64,000 nucleotides of DNA. Origin: Streptomyces sp. R302. GTDB lineage: Bacteria; Actinomycetota; Actinomycetes; Streptomycetales; Streptomycetaceae. Every line of letters begins with the position of its first letter. Position 1 is the stretch's first letter. Below, piece by piece: positions 63,090 through 64,000 of the stretch. The notes below the pieces were generated by a model that saw only the letters and a program-made list of their open reading frames with translations, was not told where the DNA came from and searched no databases. The position numbers and the translations under genes are program-made. The stretch is taken from NCBI RefSeq assembly GCF_012927245.1, contig NZ_JABBGE010000006.1:532582-596581 (forward strand), read 5' to 3'.

Positions 63090-63638
63090 ATGACCACAGC
63101 TCACACAGCACCGGAAGACGTCCGGGACGCGGCGCCGGTCTCCGCCCGGGAGTGGACCGTCGGACGGCCCCGGGTCGGTGACGGCGCCCAACTCTGGCGT
63201 CTCGCGCAGGAGTCCGAGACCCTGGATGTCAACTCCTCCTACAGCTACCTGTTGTGGTGCCGCGACTTCGCCGACACGTCCGCCGTCGCCCGTGACGCGG
63301 AGGGCCGCCCGGTCGGTTTCGTGACCGGCTACCTCCGCCCCGACGCGCCGGGGACGCTGCTGGTCTGGCAGATCGCCGTCGACGCCGCGCACCGCGGCCG
63401 CGGCATCGCCGGCGCGCTCCTCGACCACCTCTCGGAGCGGGTCGCGGCTGCGCATCCGCTCGACGCCGTCGAGACGACCATCACCCCGGACAACCAGGCC
63501 TCGGAGCGTCTGTTCAGCGCCTACGCCCGGCGGCACGGTGCCCGGGTGAGCCGGACGGTCCTCTTCCCGGCCACCGCGTTCCCGACGCCCGGCCACGAGG
63601 CCGAGGTGCTGCACCGCATCGCCCCGCTGGCCTTCTGA
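63090..63638 (+). CDS. ectA: L-2,4-diaminobutyrate acetyltransferase
   Basis: Encodes 182 residues from ATG 63090. It is a GNAT-fold acetyltransferase with ARDAEGRPVGFVTGYLRPDAPGTLLVWQIAVDAAHRGRGIAGALLDHL, where RGRGIAG is the acetyl-CoA loop, and the ectoine-family end TTITPDNQASERLFSAYARRHGA. It acetylates diaminobutyrate at the gamma-amino group, the second step of ectoine synthesis. No strong RBS is seen; GGGTAAC lies about 15 bases upstream. ectB follows 45 bp later. Confidence 0.5.
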   Translation: MTTAHTAPEDVRDAAPVSAREWTVGRPRVGDGAQLWRLAQESETLDVNSSYSYLLWCRDFADTSAVARDAEGRPVGFVTGYLRPDAPGTLLVWQIAVDAAHRGRGIAGALLDHLSERVAAAHPLDAVETTITPDNQASERLFSAYARRHGARVSRTVLFPATAFPTPGHEAEVLHRIAPLAF

Positions 63639-63683
63639 AGCGGCCCGCCCCCTCCGCCACCGCCCCACGCACTGGAGTCCCGC

Positions 63684-64000
63684 ATGACGCTCATCGCCGA
63701 TACCGAACCCACCGTCTTCGAGACCGTCGAGTCGGAGGTGCGCAGCTACTGCCGCACCTGGCCCACGGTCTTCGAACGCGCCACCGGCAGCCGCCTGTTC
63801 GACGAGCACGGCCGGCCCTTCCTCGACTTCTTCGCCGGCGCCGGCTCGCTCAACTACGGCCACAACAACCCCGCCCTCAAACGCCCGCTCCTGGACTACC
63901 TCGGCAGCGACGGCATCACCCACGGCCTCGACATGTCGACGACGGCCAAGCGCCGCTTCCTGGAGACCTTCCGCTCCGCCGTCCTCGAACCCCGCGCCCT
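63684..64000 (+). CDS. ectB: Diaminobutyrate-2-oxoglutarate transaminase, partial
   Basis: ATG 63684 follows GGAG by 7 bases, and 105 codons are seen before the window ends. The N-terminus reads VFETVESEVRSYCRTWPTVFERATGSRLFD and LDFFAGAGSLNYGHNNPALKRPLLDYLGSDGITHGLDM, the standard start of class III aminotransferases in the EctB family. The PLP lysine is beyond the edge. It makes diaminobutyrate from aspartate semialdehyde, the first step of ectoine synthesis. Confidence 0.5.
   Translation, partial: MTLIADTEPTVFETVESEVRSYCRTWPTVFERATGSRLFDEHGRPFLDFFAGAGSLNYGHNNPALKRPLLDYLGSDGITHGLDMSTTAKRRFLETFRSAVLEPRA

Overview
The window is chromosomal DNA of a high-GC actinomycete, almost certainly a Streptomyces. 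The GC content is very high and strongly biased to the third codon position, start codons overlap stop codons as ATGA or GTGA throughout, and the gene families are typical of the genus (coelichelin-type siderophore genes, OsdR/DevR stress genes, ectoine genes). There are no tRNA or rRNA genes, CRISPR arrays or insertion sequences that I can see.

Region 1 (1-22960) is an iron-scavenging locus. A giant nonribosomal peptide synthetase (NRPS), incomplete at the left edge, reads leftward from 13969 and has at least four C-A-T modules plus a fifth C domain. It is preceded by a siderophore-binding lipoprotein and an ornithine N5-hydroxylase. Divergent from these are a formyltransferase and an unusual MarR-type regulator whose C-terminal third matches the formyltransferase C-terminal domain. 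A second binding lipoprotein, two FecCD permeases and an ATPase complete uptake. Four iron-box-like sequences sit in the two divergent promoter regions. The A-domain signatures read by eye predict Ser for module 2 and N5-hydroxyornithine for module 3, so the product should be a hydroxamate peptide related to, but longer than, coelichelin.

Region 2 (about 23000-50150) is a dormancy or hypoxia island. Its gene content mirrors the mycobacterial DosR regulon: a DevR-like response regulator and GAF histidine kinase, CBS-BON proteins, double universal stress proteins (USPs), a P-type cation ATPase, an Acg-type nitroreductase, a PncB2-like nicotinate phosphoribosyltransferase, Hsp20, an Rv1733c-like protein and a flavodoxin. 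It also carries a GH65-HAD-dehydrogenase sugar operon, a beta-CASP nuclease, an ion channel and a DUF4389 protein. A palindrome of the form GGGnCCGnTCGGnCCC recurs in most of the promoter regions and is a candidate binding site for the regulator. The island also holds several decayed gene copies: a truncated USP, a shrunken cNMP-binding domain, two CBS remnants, a P-type ATPase tail and an ABC ATPase fragment.

Region 3 (50143-59169) carries a methylthioadenosine phosphorylase, a polyprenol-dependent glycosyltransferase, a membrane-anchored molybdopterin oxidoreductase, a methyltransferase/DUF2064/GT2 operon, an OmpR-type two-component pair and a sugar-nucleotide epimerase. Region 4 (59395-64000) holds a SpoIIE-type phosphatase, a MarR regulator, a DUF3592-like membrane protein, a Ddn-type F420 reductase, a cysteine-rich copper-storage-like protein and the start of the ectoine operon (ectA and a partial ectB).
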